Assembly (NCBI RefSeq): GCF_000021325.1
Contig: NC_011365.1
Span: forward strand, 3,683,501-3,747,500
Direction of reading: 5' to 3'
Source of the DNA: Gluconacetobacter diazotrophicus PA1 5
GTDB taxonomy: Bacteria; Pseudomonadota; Alphaproteobacteria; Acetobacterales; Acetobacteraceae
DNA length: 64,000 bases
Part shown: piece after piece, positions 8,780-17,413 of the stretch
Layout: each line of letters starts with the position of its first letter
Position numbering within the stretch: the stretch's first letter is position 1
Made by a program: the position numbers and the translations under genes
The notes under the pieces: generated by a model
Database searches by the model: none
What the model saw: only the letters and a program-made list of their open reading frames with translations
What the model was told of the DNA's origin: nothing

Positions 8780-8898
8780 CTCGGTTGCTCACAGACGCTC
8801 CGGCGCATCCATATCATGATCGTCAGGATGATTTATCCCGTTTTCTCAAAGGCTTCGCGAAAATGGATACGGGATGTCGTTTTTTCCGCACGGACGGG

Positions 8899-8927
8899 TT
8901 GCGCAACGCCACCAGCCCGGCTAGAAG
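8899..8927 (+). promoter_or_regulatory. Candidate promoter of tRNA-Val(GAC)
   Basis: TTGCGC, 17 bases, TAGAAG, ending 18 bases before the tRNA. It matches the spacing of the promoter before tRNA-Val(CAC). Confidence 0.45.
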
Positions 8928-8945
8928 CCTGTTCACCGAACGGAT

Positions 8946-9020
8946 GGGCGCATAGCTCAGCGGTAGAGCACTACCTTGACATGGTAGGGGTCACAGGTTC
9001 AATCCCTGTTGCGCCCACCA
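8946..9020 (+). tRNA. tRNA-Val (anticodon GAC)
   Basis: The acceptor GGGCGCA pairs with TGCGCCC. The anticodon loop TTGACAT gives GAC, reading GTC and GTT. CCA is encoded. A short ATCC-TTC-GGAT hairpin with a T-rich tail follows directly and may end the transcript. Confidence 0.97.
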
Positions 9021-9083
9021 TCCTTCGGGATTTCCTTTTGAAATCATGCCATGTCGAACCGCCGCCGCGTTATCGTGGCGGGG

Positions 9084-9548
9084 TCATTCCGCCGTGGCGT
9101 CCAGCGCGCCCTGCAGCATGTAGGACGCGGCCAGCTTGTCCACCAGTTCGGCGCGGCGCTGCCGGGTCATGTCCGCATCCTGGATCAGCATGCGGTTCAC
9201 GGCGCTGGACGACAGGCGTTCGTCCCACATCGCCGCCGGCAGGCCGACCTGTTCGGACAGGCTGATCATCCAGTCGCGCGCCGCCTGGGCCGCCGGGCCG
9301 AAACTGCCGTCCATGGACAGCGGCAGGCCGGACACCAGCCCCCCCACGCCTTCGCGCGCGGCGATGCGCCGGATCTCGGCCGCCACCACCGACAGCTTGC
9401 CCCGCCGCAATGCGCCGTAGGGCGAGGCCAGCATCAGCGACACGTCCGACAGCGCCAGGCCGATCGTCTTCTGGCCGGGATCGAGTCCCAGCAGCCGTTG
9501 GTCGCGGCCAAGCTGGCCGCGGATCTGGTGCATGTTGAACAGGGGCAT
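9084..9548 (-). CDS. ruvX: Holliday junction resolvase-like protein RuvX (YqgF)
   Basis: A 154-residue RNase H-fold protein of the RuvX/YqgF family, implicated in 16S rRNA 3'-end processing and recombination intermediate resolution. LLGLDPGQKTIGLAL near the N-terminus carries the first catalytic Asp. GLPLSMDGS and WDERLSS carry the other conserved acidic region. The final Asp lies in KLAASYMLQGALD. Length is normal for the family. It is divergent from gatC, 75 nt apart, a common neighbour in alphaproteobacteria. Confidence 0.92.
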   Translation of the reverse strand: MPLFNMHQIRGQLGRDQRLLGLDPGQKTIGLALSDVSLMLASPYGALRRGKLSVVAAEIRRIAAREGVGGLVSGLPLSMDGSFGPAAQAARDWMISLSEQVGLPAAMWDERLSSSAVNRMLIQDADMTRQRRAELVDKLAASYMLQGALDATAE

Positions 9549-9623
9549 GGTCTGGGTCTATGGTCCGCGCGGTGTCCTGCCGGCAGGATATTCCCCTCAG
9601 ATCATGATGGAAAGTTATGCTTC

Positions 9624-9911
9624 ATGTCGCTTGATCCCGCGACCGTCCGACGTATCGCCAGGCTGGCGCGGATAGGTATCAACGAATCCGACCTGCACGC
9701 CCTCCAGGGGGAGTTGAACGGCATTCTCGGCTGGATCGAGCAATTGAACGAGGTGGATATCGACGGCGTCGAACCGATGGTCGGCACCGGACATGCCGCC
9801 CTGCGCATGCGCGAGGACGTGGTGACCGACGGGGCCGCGCGCGATGCCGTCCTGTCGAACGCGCCCGACGCGGCGGGGCCGTTCTATACCGTGCCGAAGG
9901 TGGTTGAATAA
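9624..9911 (+). CDS. gatC: Aspartyl/glutamyl-tRNA amidotransferase subunit C
   Basis: The 95-residue small subunit that stabilises GatA and GatB. It begins [17 protein letters not shown], the standard GatC helix, and ends in the conserved region around [17 protein letters not shown]. The ATG at 9624 matches the family N-terminus; the longer open frame upstream is not coding. Its stop overlaps gatA by one base (TAATG), so the three subunits are translationally coupled. Confidence 0.95.
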   Translation: MSLDPATVRRIARLARIGINESDLHALQGELNGILGWIEQLNEVDIDGVEPMVGTGHAALRMREDVVTDGAARDAVLSNAPDAAGPFYTVPKVVE

Positions 9912-11395
9912 TGCTGACCGAACTGACGATCGCCGCGGCCCGGGACGGGCTGGGGCGCCGGGAATTTTCCGCCGTCGAACTGGTCGGCGCCCACGTGGCG
10001 GCCATCGAGAAGCTGAACGGCCGGCTGAACGCCTTCATCACCGTCACCGCCCCGCAGGCGCTGGACGCCGCGCGCCGCGCCGATGCGATCCTGGCCGGTG
10101 GGGATGCGCCCGCGCCGCTGACCGGCATTCCGCTGGGGATCAAGGACCTGTTCTGCACCGACGGCGTGCGCACCACCGCCGCCAGCCGGATGCTGGAGGA
10201 TTTCGTCCCCCCGTACGAAAGCACGGTGACGGCGAACCTGCTGCGCGACGGCGCGGTGTTCGTGGGCAAGACCAATTTGGACGAATTCGCGATGGGTTCG
10301 GCCAACATCAACTCGGCCTTCGGTGCGGTGGAAAATCCGTGGAAGCGCGCGGGTGACGCCGACACCGTTCTGGTCCCCGGCGGGTCGTCGGGCGGGTCGG
10401 CGGCGGCGGTGGCCGCCGGCCTGGCCATGGGCGCCACCGGCACCGACACCGGCGGGTCGATCCGCCAGCCGGCATCCTATTGCGGCATCGCGGGGATCAA
10501 GCCGACCTATGGACGGTGCAGCCGCTGGGGCACCATCGCCTTCGCCAGTTCCCTGGACCAGGCGGGCCCGATGGCGCGCACGGTCGAGGATTGCGCCATC
10601 CTGCTGCAGTCGATGGCGGGGTTCGATCCGCGCGACAGCACCAGCGTCGATATCGCGGTGCCGGACTACCGCGCCGCCTGCGGCCGGTCGCTGAAGGGCA
10701 TGAAGGTCGGCATTCCCGCCGAATACCGCGTCGCCGGCATGCCCGCCGAAATCGAGGCGGCGTGGGAGCAGGGCATCGCCTGGCTGCGCGACGCGGGGTG
10801 CGAGATCGTGGAGGTGTCGCTGCCCTACACCAAATACGGGTTGGCGACCTATTATATCGTGGCGCCGGCGGAATGTTCGTCCAACCTGGCGCGTTATGAC
10901 GGCGTGCGCTTCGGTCGCCGCGTGCCGGCGGCGTCTCTGGACGAGCTGTACGAGGCGACGCGGCGCGAGGGATTCGGGGCCGAGGTCCGGCGCCGCATCC
11001 TGATGGGGACCTACGTCCTCTCGGCAGGCTATTACGACGCGTACTATCTGCGCGCGCAGAAGGTCCGCAACCTGATCCGACGGGATTTCGAACAGGCGTT
11101 CCGCACGGTCGATGTCCTGCTGACGCCGACCGCGCCGTCGCCGGCCTTCGCGCAGGGCGAAAAGATGGATGATCCGGTACAGATGTATCTGAACGACGTA
11201 TTTACCGTGCCCGCCAGCATGGCCGGCGTACCCGCCATGTCGGTCCCGGCGGGGCTCAGCACCACGGGCCTGCCGCTGGGGCTGCAGGTGATCGGCCGGT
11301 CGTTCGACGAGGAATCGGTGCTTGCGGCCGCCAGCGCCATCGAACGGGCGGCGGCCTTCACGCACCGTCCCGCCCTGCGCGCGGAGGTGGTGTGA
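9911..11395 (+). CDS. gatA: Aspartyl/glutamyl-tRNA amidotransferase subunit A
   Basis: The 494-residue glutaminase subunit, an amidase-signature protein. It releases ammonia from glutamine, which GatB uses to convert Glu-tRNA(Gln) and/or Asp-tRNA(Asn). The Ser-cisSer-Lys triad is visible: Lys in GIKDLFC, and serines in the [14 protein letters not shown] and [11 protein letters not shown] segments. Length is standard. It lies between gatC and gatB with one-base overlaps on both sides. Confidence 0.97.
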   Translation: MLTELTIAAARDGLGRREFSAVELVGAHVAAIEKLNGRLNAFITVTAPQALDAARRADAILAGGDAPAPLTGIPLGIKDLFCTDGVRTTAASRMLEDFVPPYESTVTANLLRDGAVFVGKTNLDEFAMGSANINSAFGAVENPWKRAGDADTVLVPGGSSGGSAAAVAAGLAMGATGTDTGGSIRQPASYCGIAGIKPTYGRCSRWGTIAFASSLDQAGPMARTVEDCAILLQSMAGFDPRDSTSVDIAVPDYRAACGRSLKGMKVGIPAEYRVAGMPAEIEAAWEQGIAWLRDAGCEIVEVSLPYTKYGLATYYIVAPAECSSNLARYDGVRFGRRVPAASLDELYEATRREGFGAEVRRRILMGTYVLSAGYYDAYYLRAQKVRNLIRRDFEQAFRTVDVLLTPTAPSPAFAQGEKMDDPVQMYLNDVFTVPASMAGVPAMSVPAGLSTTGLPLGLQVIGRSFDEESVLAAASAIERAAAFTHRPALRAEVV

Positions 11396-12843
11396 TGACC
11401 TATCTGGTCGAAGGCCGTACCGGCCCCTGGGAACTGGTCGTGGGGCTGGAAGTCCACGCCCAGGTCATCAGCCGGTCCAAGCTGTTCTCGGGCGCCTCGG
11501 CCTCGTACGGGGGCGAGCCGAACACCCATGTCAGCCTGGTCGATGCCGGTTTCCCCGGCATGCTGCCGGTCATCAACCGCGAATGCGTGGCCCAGGCGGT
11601 GCGGACCGGCCTGGGGCTGAAGGCGCGGATCAACCTGGAAAGCCGGTTCGACCGCAAGAACTATTTCTATGCGGACCTGCCGACGGGCTACCAGATCAGC
11701 CAGTTCGCCCACCCGATCATCGGCGAGGGCGCGGTGGAAATCGAACTGGCCGACGGCGCGACCCGCACCATCGGGATCACGCGCCTGCATCTGGAACAGG
11801 ATGCCGGCAAGTCGATGCATGACCAGGACCCGACGCGGTCCTTCATCGACCTGAACCGCGCGGGCGTCGCGCTGATGGAAATCGTCAGCGAACCCGATAT
11901 CCGCACGCCCGAGGAAGCCGGGGCCTATCTGCGCAAGTTGCGCATGATCCTGCGCTACCTGGGCACCTGCGACGGCAACATGGAAGAGGGTTCGATGCGC
12001 GCCGACGTGAACGTGTCGGTCCGCAAGGCGGGCGAGCCGTTCCGCACCCGGTGCGAGATCAAGAACGTCAATTCGATCCGCTACGTGATGCAGGCGATCG
12101 AGGTCGAGGCCGTCCGCCAGGTGGAAATCTGGGAAAGCGGCGGCGAGGTCGATCAGGAGACCCGCCTGTTCGACCCCGCCCGGGGCGAGACACGCTCGCT
12201 GCGCAGCAAGGAAGACGCCCACGACTACCGCTATTTCCCCGATCCCGACCTGCTGCCGCTGGTGATCGAGGAAGCATGGGTCGAATCGCTGGCCGCCGTC
12301 CTGCCGGAACTGCCGGATGCCAAGCGCCAGCGCTTCCAGGACGAGTACGGCATCCCGCGCTACGATGCCGGGGTGCTGGTGGCCGAACAGGCGACCGCCG
12401 ATTTCTACGAAACTGTCGCGCGCGGGCGGGACCCGCGCCTGGCGGCCAACTGGGTGATCGGCGACCTGTTCGCGGCACTGAACCGCACCGGCCGCACGAT
12501 CCAGGACAGCCCGATCAGCGCCGACGCGCTGGGCGGTATGCTGGACCTGGTCACGGACGGCACGATCAACGGCAAGATTGCCAAGGAAGTGTTCGAGGAT
12601 ATGCTGGAGACCGGCGACCCCGCCGCCGCGATCGTCGAGCGCAAGGGATTGCGGCAGGTCACCGATACCGGGGCGATCGACGCCGCCGTGCAGGCCGTAC
12701 TGGCGGCGAACGCGGACAAGCTGGCCGAATACCGTTCGGGCAAGGACAAGCTGTTCGGATTCTTCGTCGGTCAGGTCATGAAGGCGATGGCCGGCAAGGG
12801 CAATCCAGCCCTGGTGAACGAGGCCCTGAAGAAAGTTCTGTAA
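11395..12843 (+). CDS. gatB: Aspartyl/glutamyl-tRNA amidotransferase subunit B
   Basis: The 482-residue subunit that binds and phosphorylates misacylated tRNA and transfers ammonia. The N-terminal GLEVHAQV motif and the [10 protein letters not shown] and [10 protein letters not shown] segments are diagnostic. The C-terminal YqeY-like tail domain is present and complete. The ATG at 11395 overlaps the gatA stop (TGATG). A GTG one codon earlier is possible but less likely. Confidence 0.97.
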   Translation: MTYLVEGRTGPWELVVGLEVHAQVISRSKLFSGASASYGGEPNTHVSLVDAGFPGMLPVINRECVAQAVRTGLGLKARINLESRFDRKNYFYADLPTGYQISQFAHPIIGEGAVEIELADGATRTIGITRLHLEQDAGKSMHDQDPTRSFIDLNRAGVALMEIVSEPDIRTPEEAGAYLRKLRMILRYLGTCDGNMEEGSMRADVNVSVRKAGEPFRTRCEIKNVNSIRYVMQAIEVEAVRQVEIWESGGEVDQETRLFDPARGETRSLRSKEDAHDYRYFPDPDLLPLVIEEAWVESLAAVLPELPDAKRQRFQDEYGIPRYDAGVLVAEQATADFYETVARGRDPRLAANWVIGDLFAALNRTGRTIQDSPISADALGGMLDLVTDGTINGKIAKEVFEDMLETGDPAAAIVERKGLRQVTDTGAIDAAVQAVLAANADKLAEYRSGKDKLFGFFVGQVMKAMAGKGNPALVNEALKKVL

Positions 12844-12869
12844 CCGCCCGCCACGGGCCGGTTTGGGGT

Positions 12870-12897
12870 TTGACGGCGCTGTGACGACAGTCTACAA
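12870..12897 (+). promoter_or_regulatory. Candidate promoter of tRNA-Ser
   Basis: TTGACG at 12870-12875 and CTACAA at 12892-12897, 16 bases apart, lie about 40 bases before the tRNA. The -10 is a poor match. Confidence 0.3.
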
Positions 12898-12936
12898 GCA
12901 GCGCTGCAAACGCCGTGTGTAAACACGCTCCTCGGC

Positions 12937-13029
12937 GGAGGGGTGGCCGAGTGGCTGAAGGCGGCGGTTTGCTAAACCGTTGTACGGTGTCAAGCCGTAC
13001 CGTGGGTTCGAATCCCATCCCCTCCGCCA
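12937..13029 (+). tRNA. tRNA-Ser (anticodon GCT)
   Basis: A class II tRNA with a long variable arm. The acceptor GGAGGGG pairs with CCCCTCC. The anticodon loop TTGCTAA gives GCT, reading AGC and AGT. The variable stem is in the TACGGTGTCAAGCCGTA region. CCA is encoded. It follows gatB by about 90 nt. Confidence 0.97.
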
Positions 13030-13417
13030 ATTCCATGATTTCCAACAATGTTCTGCAGGCCGGCTCCGGTCGTGAGCGGACGTCCCAATGGTATCATAGA
13101 CGAATCAGAAATCACGATTCAGTGAGCCGAGATGTCGTCGTTTCGCTCTATTTGTTTCTAACCTGAAACAAGATCGGGGCGTTTTTGTATCGTTGTCGAT
13201 TTGATAACGTATTTTCGGACGTTCGGTGCCGTTTTGCCACCTGATTTTATGGCCGGTTTTCGACAGCTCCCGTTGCGGGATGACAACGCCTTCGTAGCAA
13301 CCGGGGGCCTTTCTGTGTCGTTGTGTGTTCCGCACTCCCGAGGGCGCGGCAATGAGCGACGACGAAGGTGTACGGTACGCTTCCGGCTGCGATCCTGGTC
13401 CGGGTTCGTAGGCCGCC
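13030..13417. other. 388-bp intergenic stretch with a possible 19-codon leader ORF
   Basis: The first 200 bases are AT-richer than the surroundings and show no clear gene. At 13352-13411 an ATG opens a 19-codon frame (MSDDEGVRYASGCDPGPGS) with GAGGGCG upstream. It ends seven bases before the GTG start at 13418. It may be a leader peptide for the downstream pair, or chance. An imperfect stem CGTTGTC/GATAACG lies near 13191-13210. No tRNA, repeat or clear terminator was seen. Confidence 0.3.
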
Positions 13418-14152
13418 GTGTCCGAACCGGTATTTCCCGCCCTGTCCGACGATTGTCTGGCCCGCATCGCCGGGGACATGGACCGGCAGGGATTTGGCGT
13501 GGCCGTCGATTGCATTTCCGTGGACCATCTGGCGTCCCTGAGGCTGTTCGTCGAACGCAAGGTCGCCGATGCCGGCGGGGAATATGTCGCCTTGACCGGG
13601 CTGGACGGCGTACGGGACACGCTGCTGGGCATGCTGGCATCGTCGCCGGAATTCATGCAGGCCGTCCGGACGATCTATCGCAAGGGAGTAGGGGAGCCCG
13701 CGCCGGACAAGCCGTTCTATCAGGTCCTGCGCTGCCTGTCCGGCAGGATCGGGGAACGGCACGCCTACCTGTTCCATTATGATTCCTATGTCGTCACGGC
13801 GCTTGTCCCGATCATCATGCCGTCGACCGGGCGGGCCGGGGACCTGATCATGTTTCCCAACACGCGGACAATCAGGAAGACCTATCTGCGCAACCTGGTC
13901 GACAAGGTCCTGCTGGACAACATATTGACCCAGATGGCCCTGAAAAGGATCGCCACGTCGCGCACCCGGCGGCCGACATTGGTGCGCATGCGACCGGGGA
14001 ATGTCTATTTTTTCTGGGGTTATCGCTCGGTCCATGCGAACGAACCCTGCGATCACGACCAGATCCGCGCGACGGCCCTGTTCCATTACGTCAATCCGCA
14101 CGCCGGCAGCCGGATTCGCCGCGTGACGACCCGCGAGGCTCCGGCGGCCTGA
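13418..14152 (+). CDS. Putative 2-oxoglutarate/Fe(II) oxygenase-like protein
   Basis: A 244-residue cytoplasmic protein. The C-terminal two thirds show the double-stranded beta-helix signature of 2OG-Fe(II) oxygenases of the phytanoyl-CoA hydroxylase type. This comprises H-x-D at H120/D122 in LFHYDSY, a GDLIMFPN strand at 141-148, the distal His at about H206 in SVHANEP, and the 2OG-binding Arg at about R217 in IRATALFHY. The substrate is unknown. The start is a GTG with a weak ribosome binding site. It sits 45 nt upstream of an O-antigen-ligase-like gene, so a role in modifying an envelope glycan or lipid is a reasonable inference. Confidence 0.6.
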   Translation: MSEPVFPALSDDCLARIAGDMDRQGFGVAVDCISVDHLASLRLFVERKVADAGGEYVALTGLDGVRDTLLGMLASSPEFMQAVRTIYRKGVGEPAPDKPFYQVLRCLSGRIGERHAYLFHYDSYVVTALVPIIMPSTGRAGDLIMFPNTRTIRKTYLRNLVDKVLLDNILTQMALKRIATSRTRRPTLVRMRPGNVYFFWGYRSVHANEPCDHDQIRATALFHYVNPHAGSRIRRVTTREAPAA

Positions 14153-14197
14153 TCGTGCGCCACGGGTCGCCATGCGCAGGTCCTGCTTGTATGGAAG

Positions 14198-15526
14198 ATG
14201 CCCCGGACAACGGACACGAGCGTGTGGATGACGATGGAAAAAGCGACCTGGCGCGGTGCGGCATTCGATTCGGTCGCGCGATGGATCGCCCTGGCGATGA
14301 TGATGGTCATGCCGTTTTTCCAGTTGCGGGGACGGGCGATCAGCGACGGCATCATGTCGGCCATCGGCCTGCTGTTCCTCGTGCATTGCATCCGCACGCG
14401 CGCGAATGACTGGTGGCGCCGGGGATGGTTCGCCTTCGCCCTGCTGTTCTGCGGGCTCGCGATCCTGTCGTCGGCCCTGCATGGATCGTCCCATGCGGTG
14501 GCCGAGGCCTGCGTCCTGATCCGGTTCTTCCTGTTCAGCGCGGCGCTGGAACGCTGGGTGCTGCGCGACGCGGCCTCACGGCGCTGGCTGGGGGCCGTCG
14601 TGACTGTGGCCGCGCTTTGGCTGGTGGTGGAATGCTGGCAGCAATATCTGCTGGGCTACAACATCTGGGGCTTCCCGCGCTGGCCGGACGGGGCGCTGAC
14701 GGGGCCGTTCTATAAACCCCGCGCGGGCGCCGCGCTGCTGATGGTCGTGTTCCCCGGCCTGATGCCCTTCGCCCTGCGCCGGCTGCAGGCAGCGTCCTGG
14801 CGGCCGAAACTGGCGGGCATCGCCCTTATCATGTTCCTGGTGGTGACGATGCTGCTGATCGGGCAGCGCATGCCCACCCTGCTGTTCGGGCTGGGGCTGG
14901 TGCTGACGGCACTGTTCGTTCCCTCGACCCGCTGGGCGGTCTTCGCGGCCGGAATGGCCGGCGTGGTGGGGCTGTTCCTGCTGCCGATCCTCTCGCCGCC
15001 GGCCTATGCCAAGCTGGTGGTGCATTTCCTGGCGCAGATCCGCGATTTTCCCGACAGCGATTACGGCCATATCTATATTCGCGCGGCCGCCATGGTGCGC
15101 CAGCATCCATGGCTGGGGCTGGGCGCGGACGGGTTTCGCGATTTCTGTCCGAATCCGTCCTTTGCCCGCGACCTGTCGCTGTTCGGATACGATTTCCACG
15201 TCCCCGTCGGCGCCGGCTGCAACATTCATCCCCATAATATCTATCTGGAGGTCGCGACCACGGCGGGGCTGCCCGGCCTGGCCTGTTTCGTCGCGATGGC
15301 GGCGGCCTGGCTGTGGCGGATGCTGCGGGCCCTTTCGCCCGTCGAGGCCCCGCAGCAGGCCATGCTGTGCGTGATCTGCTGCGTGATCTTGTGGCCGGTG
15401 GCCTCGAACAGCGCGCTGTTCACGGTGCGGACGGCGGGGTGGTTCTTCCTGATGGTCGGATGGGGGCTGGCGGCGTCGCGCGACGTGGCGGGCGAACGGC
15501 GGCTGAATGCAGGGCGGCGGGCCTAG
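14198..15526 (+). CDS. O-antigen ligase / polymerase family membrane protein
   Basis: A 442-residue polytopic membrane protein with about ten to twelve hydrophobic segments and one large periplasmic loop before the last few helices. This is the topology of the WaaL/Wzy_C (O-antigen ligase) family. The loop holds YIRAAAMVRQHPWLGLGADG and CNIHPHNIYLEV, matching the family's R..P..G.G...H..H.N pattern. It likely joins or polymerises surface glycan on a lipid carrier. Ligase and polymerase cannot be told apart here. The true start may be Met11 or Met13. It is convergent with cdd. Confidence 0.8.
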   Translation: MPRTTDTSVWMTMEKATWRGAAFDSVARWIALAMMMVMPFFQLRGRAISDGIMSAIGLLFLVHCIRTRANDWWRRGWFAFALLFCGLAILSSALHGSSHAVAEACVLIRFFLFSAALERWVLRDAASRRWLGAVVTVAALWLVVECWQQYLLGYNIWGFPRWPDGALTGPFYKPRAGAALLMVVFPGLMPFALRRLQAASWRPKLAGIALIMFLVVTMLLIGQRMPTLLFGLGLVLTALFVPSTRWAVFAAGMAGVVGLFLLPILSPPAYAKLVVHFLAQIRDFPDSDYGHIYIRAAAMVRQHPWLGLGADGFRDFCPNPSFARDLSLFGYDFHVPVGAGCNIHPHNIYLEVATTAGLPGLACFVAMAAAWLWRMLRALSPVEAPQQAMLCVICCVILWPVASNSALFTVRTAGWFFLMVGWGLAASRDVAGERRLNAGRRA

Positions 15527-15532
15527 GCAGAG

Positions 15533-15931
15533 TCAGGCCAGGTCTTCGGGGCCGAACGCGTCGGGCAGCAATTCGGCCAGCGAGCGGACAAGCAGCGGCG
15601 TGCCCTGCGGCCCGACCATGCGAACGGTCAGGCCGGGGGCGCTGAATTCACGGATCTTCTGCCGGCATCCGCCGCAGGGCGCGCAGGCCCGATCGCCCCC
15701 GCCGCTGATGACGATGTCGGCAATCTGCCGGCCGCCGCCGGCCACCATGGCCGCGATCGCTCCCCCTTCGGCGCAGATGCCTTCGGGATAGGCCGCGTTT
15801 TCGGTGTTGCAGCCCACGAAGATCCGGCCGTCCGCGCAGCGCAGCGCCGCACCGACGTGGAAGCGCGAATAGGGGGCATAGGCGTTGGCGCGGACGGCCA
15901 CCGCGGCATCGATCAGCGGATCGTCGGACAT
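15533..15931 (-). CDS. cdd: Cytidine deaminase
   Basis: A 132-residue homotetrameric-type cytidine deaminase converting cytidine and deoxycytidine to uridine and deoxyuridine for pyrimidine salvage. YAPYSRFHVGAAL is the substrate-binding region. Zinc ligands are in GICAEGGAI (with the catalytic Glu) and APCGGCRQ. The usual CAER motif reads CAEG here, a small deviation. GGGAGGA lies 7 nt before the ATG, which fixes the start. The longer upstream frame is rejected. Confidence 0.93.
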   Translation of the reverse strand: MSDDPLIDAAVAVRANAYAPYSRFHVGAALRCADGRIFVGCNTENAAYPEGICAEGGAIAAMVAGGGRQIADIVISGGGDRACAPCGGCRQKIREFSAPGLTVRMVGPQGTPLLVRSLAELLPDAFGPEDLA

Positions 15932-16047
15932 TGTCGTTCCTCCCGAAGGCAGGGTCTGTCTATCGGATCGCCGGTGCTGCGAACAGTATCGCGCGGCCCA
16001 TGCGCGCGGACCTTGGAACCGTGGGCCGGAGCCACTATCCTGACGGG

Positions 16048-17406
16048 ATGACCGACCCATCTTCCCGGCTCGCCGAGCAGGACCCGACCGTGGCAGACCT
16101 GCTGGCCGCCCGCCCGCATCTGTCGATGCATGCGCTCGACGGCCTGGTGTTCGAGGACGTTCCGCTGAACGCGATCGCGGACGCGGTGGGAACGCCGACC
16201 TGGGTCATGGGGGCAGGGACCCTGCGCGCGCGCTATCGCCGCCTGGCGGGCGCCCTGCGTGACGCGGGGCTGGCCCCGTCGATCCATTTCGCGGTGAAGG
16301 CGAACGACCATCTGGCGGTGCTGCGCATCCTGGCGGCCGAAGGGGCGGGGGCCGACGTCGTCAGCGGCGGCGAACTGCGCCGCGCCCGCGCCGCCGGCAT
16401 TCCGGCGGCCGGTATCGTCTTTTCCGGCGTCGGCAAGTCGCGGGACGAACTGCACCTGGCCGTGACCGAGGGCATCGCCCACATCGCGGTCGAAAGCGCC
16501 GAGGAACTGGACGTCGTGTCCGACGTCGCCGTCGCGGCCGGCCGCACGGCGCGCATCACGCTGCGGGTGAACCCGGATGTGGACGCCGGAACGCACGAGA
16601 AGATCACGACCGGCCTTTCGACCAACAAGTTCGGCATCGCCTATGCCCGGGCCGCCGACCTGTATGCCCGCGCGGCGGCGCTGCCGGGACTGCATCCGCT
16701 GGGGTTCTCGGTGCATATCGGCAGCCAGATCGTGGCCATGGCCCCCTACCGCGCCGCATTCGCGCGGGTGGCCGACCTGGTGCGCGCGGTGCGGGCGCGC
16801 GGCCTGTCCGTCGGGCTGGTCGATTGCGGCGGCGGCCTGGGAATCCGCTACCGTGACGAGGTCGAGGGCGCGCCCATGGCCCTGGCGGGTGCGATCCGCG
16901 CCGAACTGGGTGACCTGGACGTGCGCCTGGCGATCGAGCCCGGCCGCTGGCTGGCCGGTCCGGCCGGCGTGCTGCTGTCGCGGGTGATCCTGCGCAAGGC
17001 CGGGCAGGACGGGCTGCCGCCGTTCCTGATCCTGGACGCGGCGATGAACGACCTGGCGCGGCCCAGCCTGTACGATTCGTGGCATGGCATCCTGCCGCTG
17101 TCCGCCCGTGACGCGGTCCAGCCGGTCGAATCGGTGAACGTCGTGGGACCGGTCTGCGAAAGCGCCGATTCCTTCGCCACCGGCCGGATGCTGCCGCGCA
17201 TGGGTGACGGCGCGGCGGTCGCCCTGCTGGATACCGGCGCCTACGGCATGGTCATGAGCTCGACCTATAACGGCCGCCCGCTGGCCGCGCAGGTCCTGGT
17301 CGATGGCGGGCGCTGGAGCGTGATCCGCGCCCGGCAGCCGGTCGAAAGCCTGTGGGCGGCGGACCGGGTTCCCGATTGGCTTGCCCCCCAGCCGGTGGGG
17401 GCCTGA
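16048..17406 (+). CDS. lysA: Diaminopimelate decarboxylase
   Basis: A 452-residue PLP enzyme making L-lysine from meso-diaminopimelate, the last step of lysine synthesis. PLP-binding Lys84 is in HFAVKANDH. GFSVHIGSQ, DCGGGLGIRY and EPGRWLAG form the barrel's cofactor and substrate sites, and VCESADSFA supplies the cross-subunit Cys. The ATG at 16048 is favoured; an in-frame ATG at 16000 would lengthen the N-terminus. The next gene starts 7 nt after the stop. Confidence 0.94.
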   Translation: MTDPSSRLAEQDPTVADLLAARPHLSMHALDGLVFEDVPLNAIADAVGTPTWVMGAGTLRARYRRLAGALRDAGLAPSIHFAVKANDHLAVLRILAAEGAGADVVSGGELRRARAAGIPAAGIVFSGVGKSRDELHLAVTEGIAHIAVESAEELDVVSDVAVAAGRTARITLRVNPDVDAGTHEKITTGLSTNKFGIAYARAADLYARAAALPGLHPLGFSVHIGSQIVAMAPYRAAFARVADLVRAVRARGLSVGLVDCGGGLGIRYRDEVEGAPMALAGAIRAELGDLDVRLAIEPGRWLAGPAGVLLSRVILRKAGQDGLPPFLILDAAMNDLARPSLYDSWHGILPLSARDAVQPVESVNVVGPVCESADSFATGRMLPRMGDGAAVALLDTGAYGMVMSSTYNGRPLAAQVLVDGGRWSVIRARQPVESLWAADRVPDWLAPQPVGA

Positions 17407-17413
17407 GCGCCGC

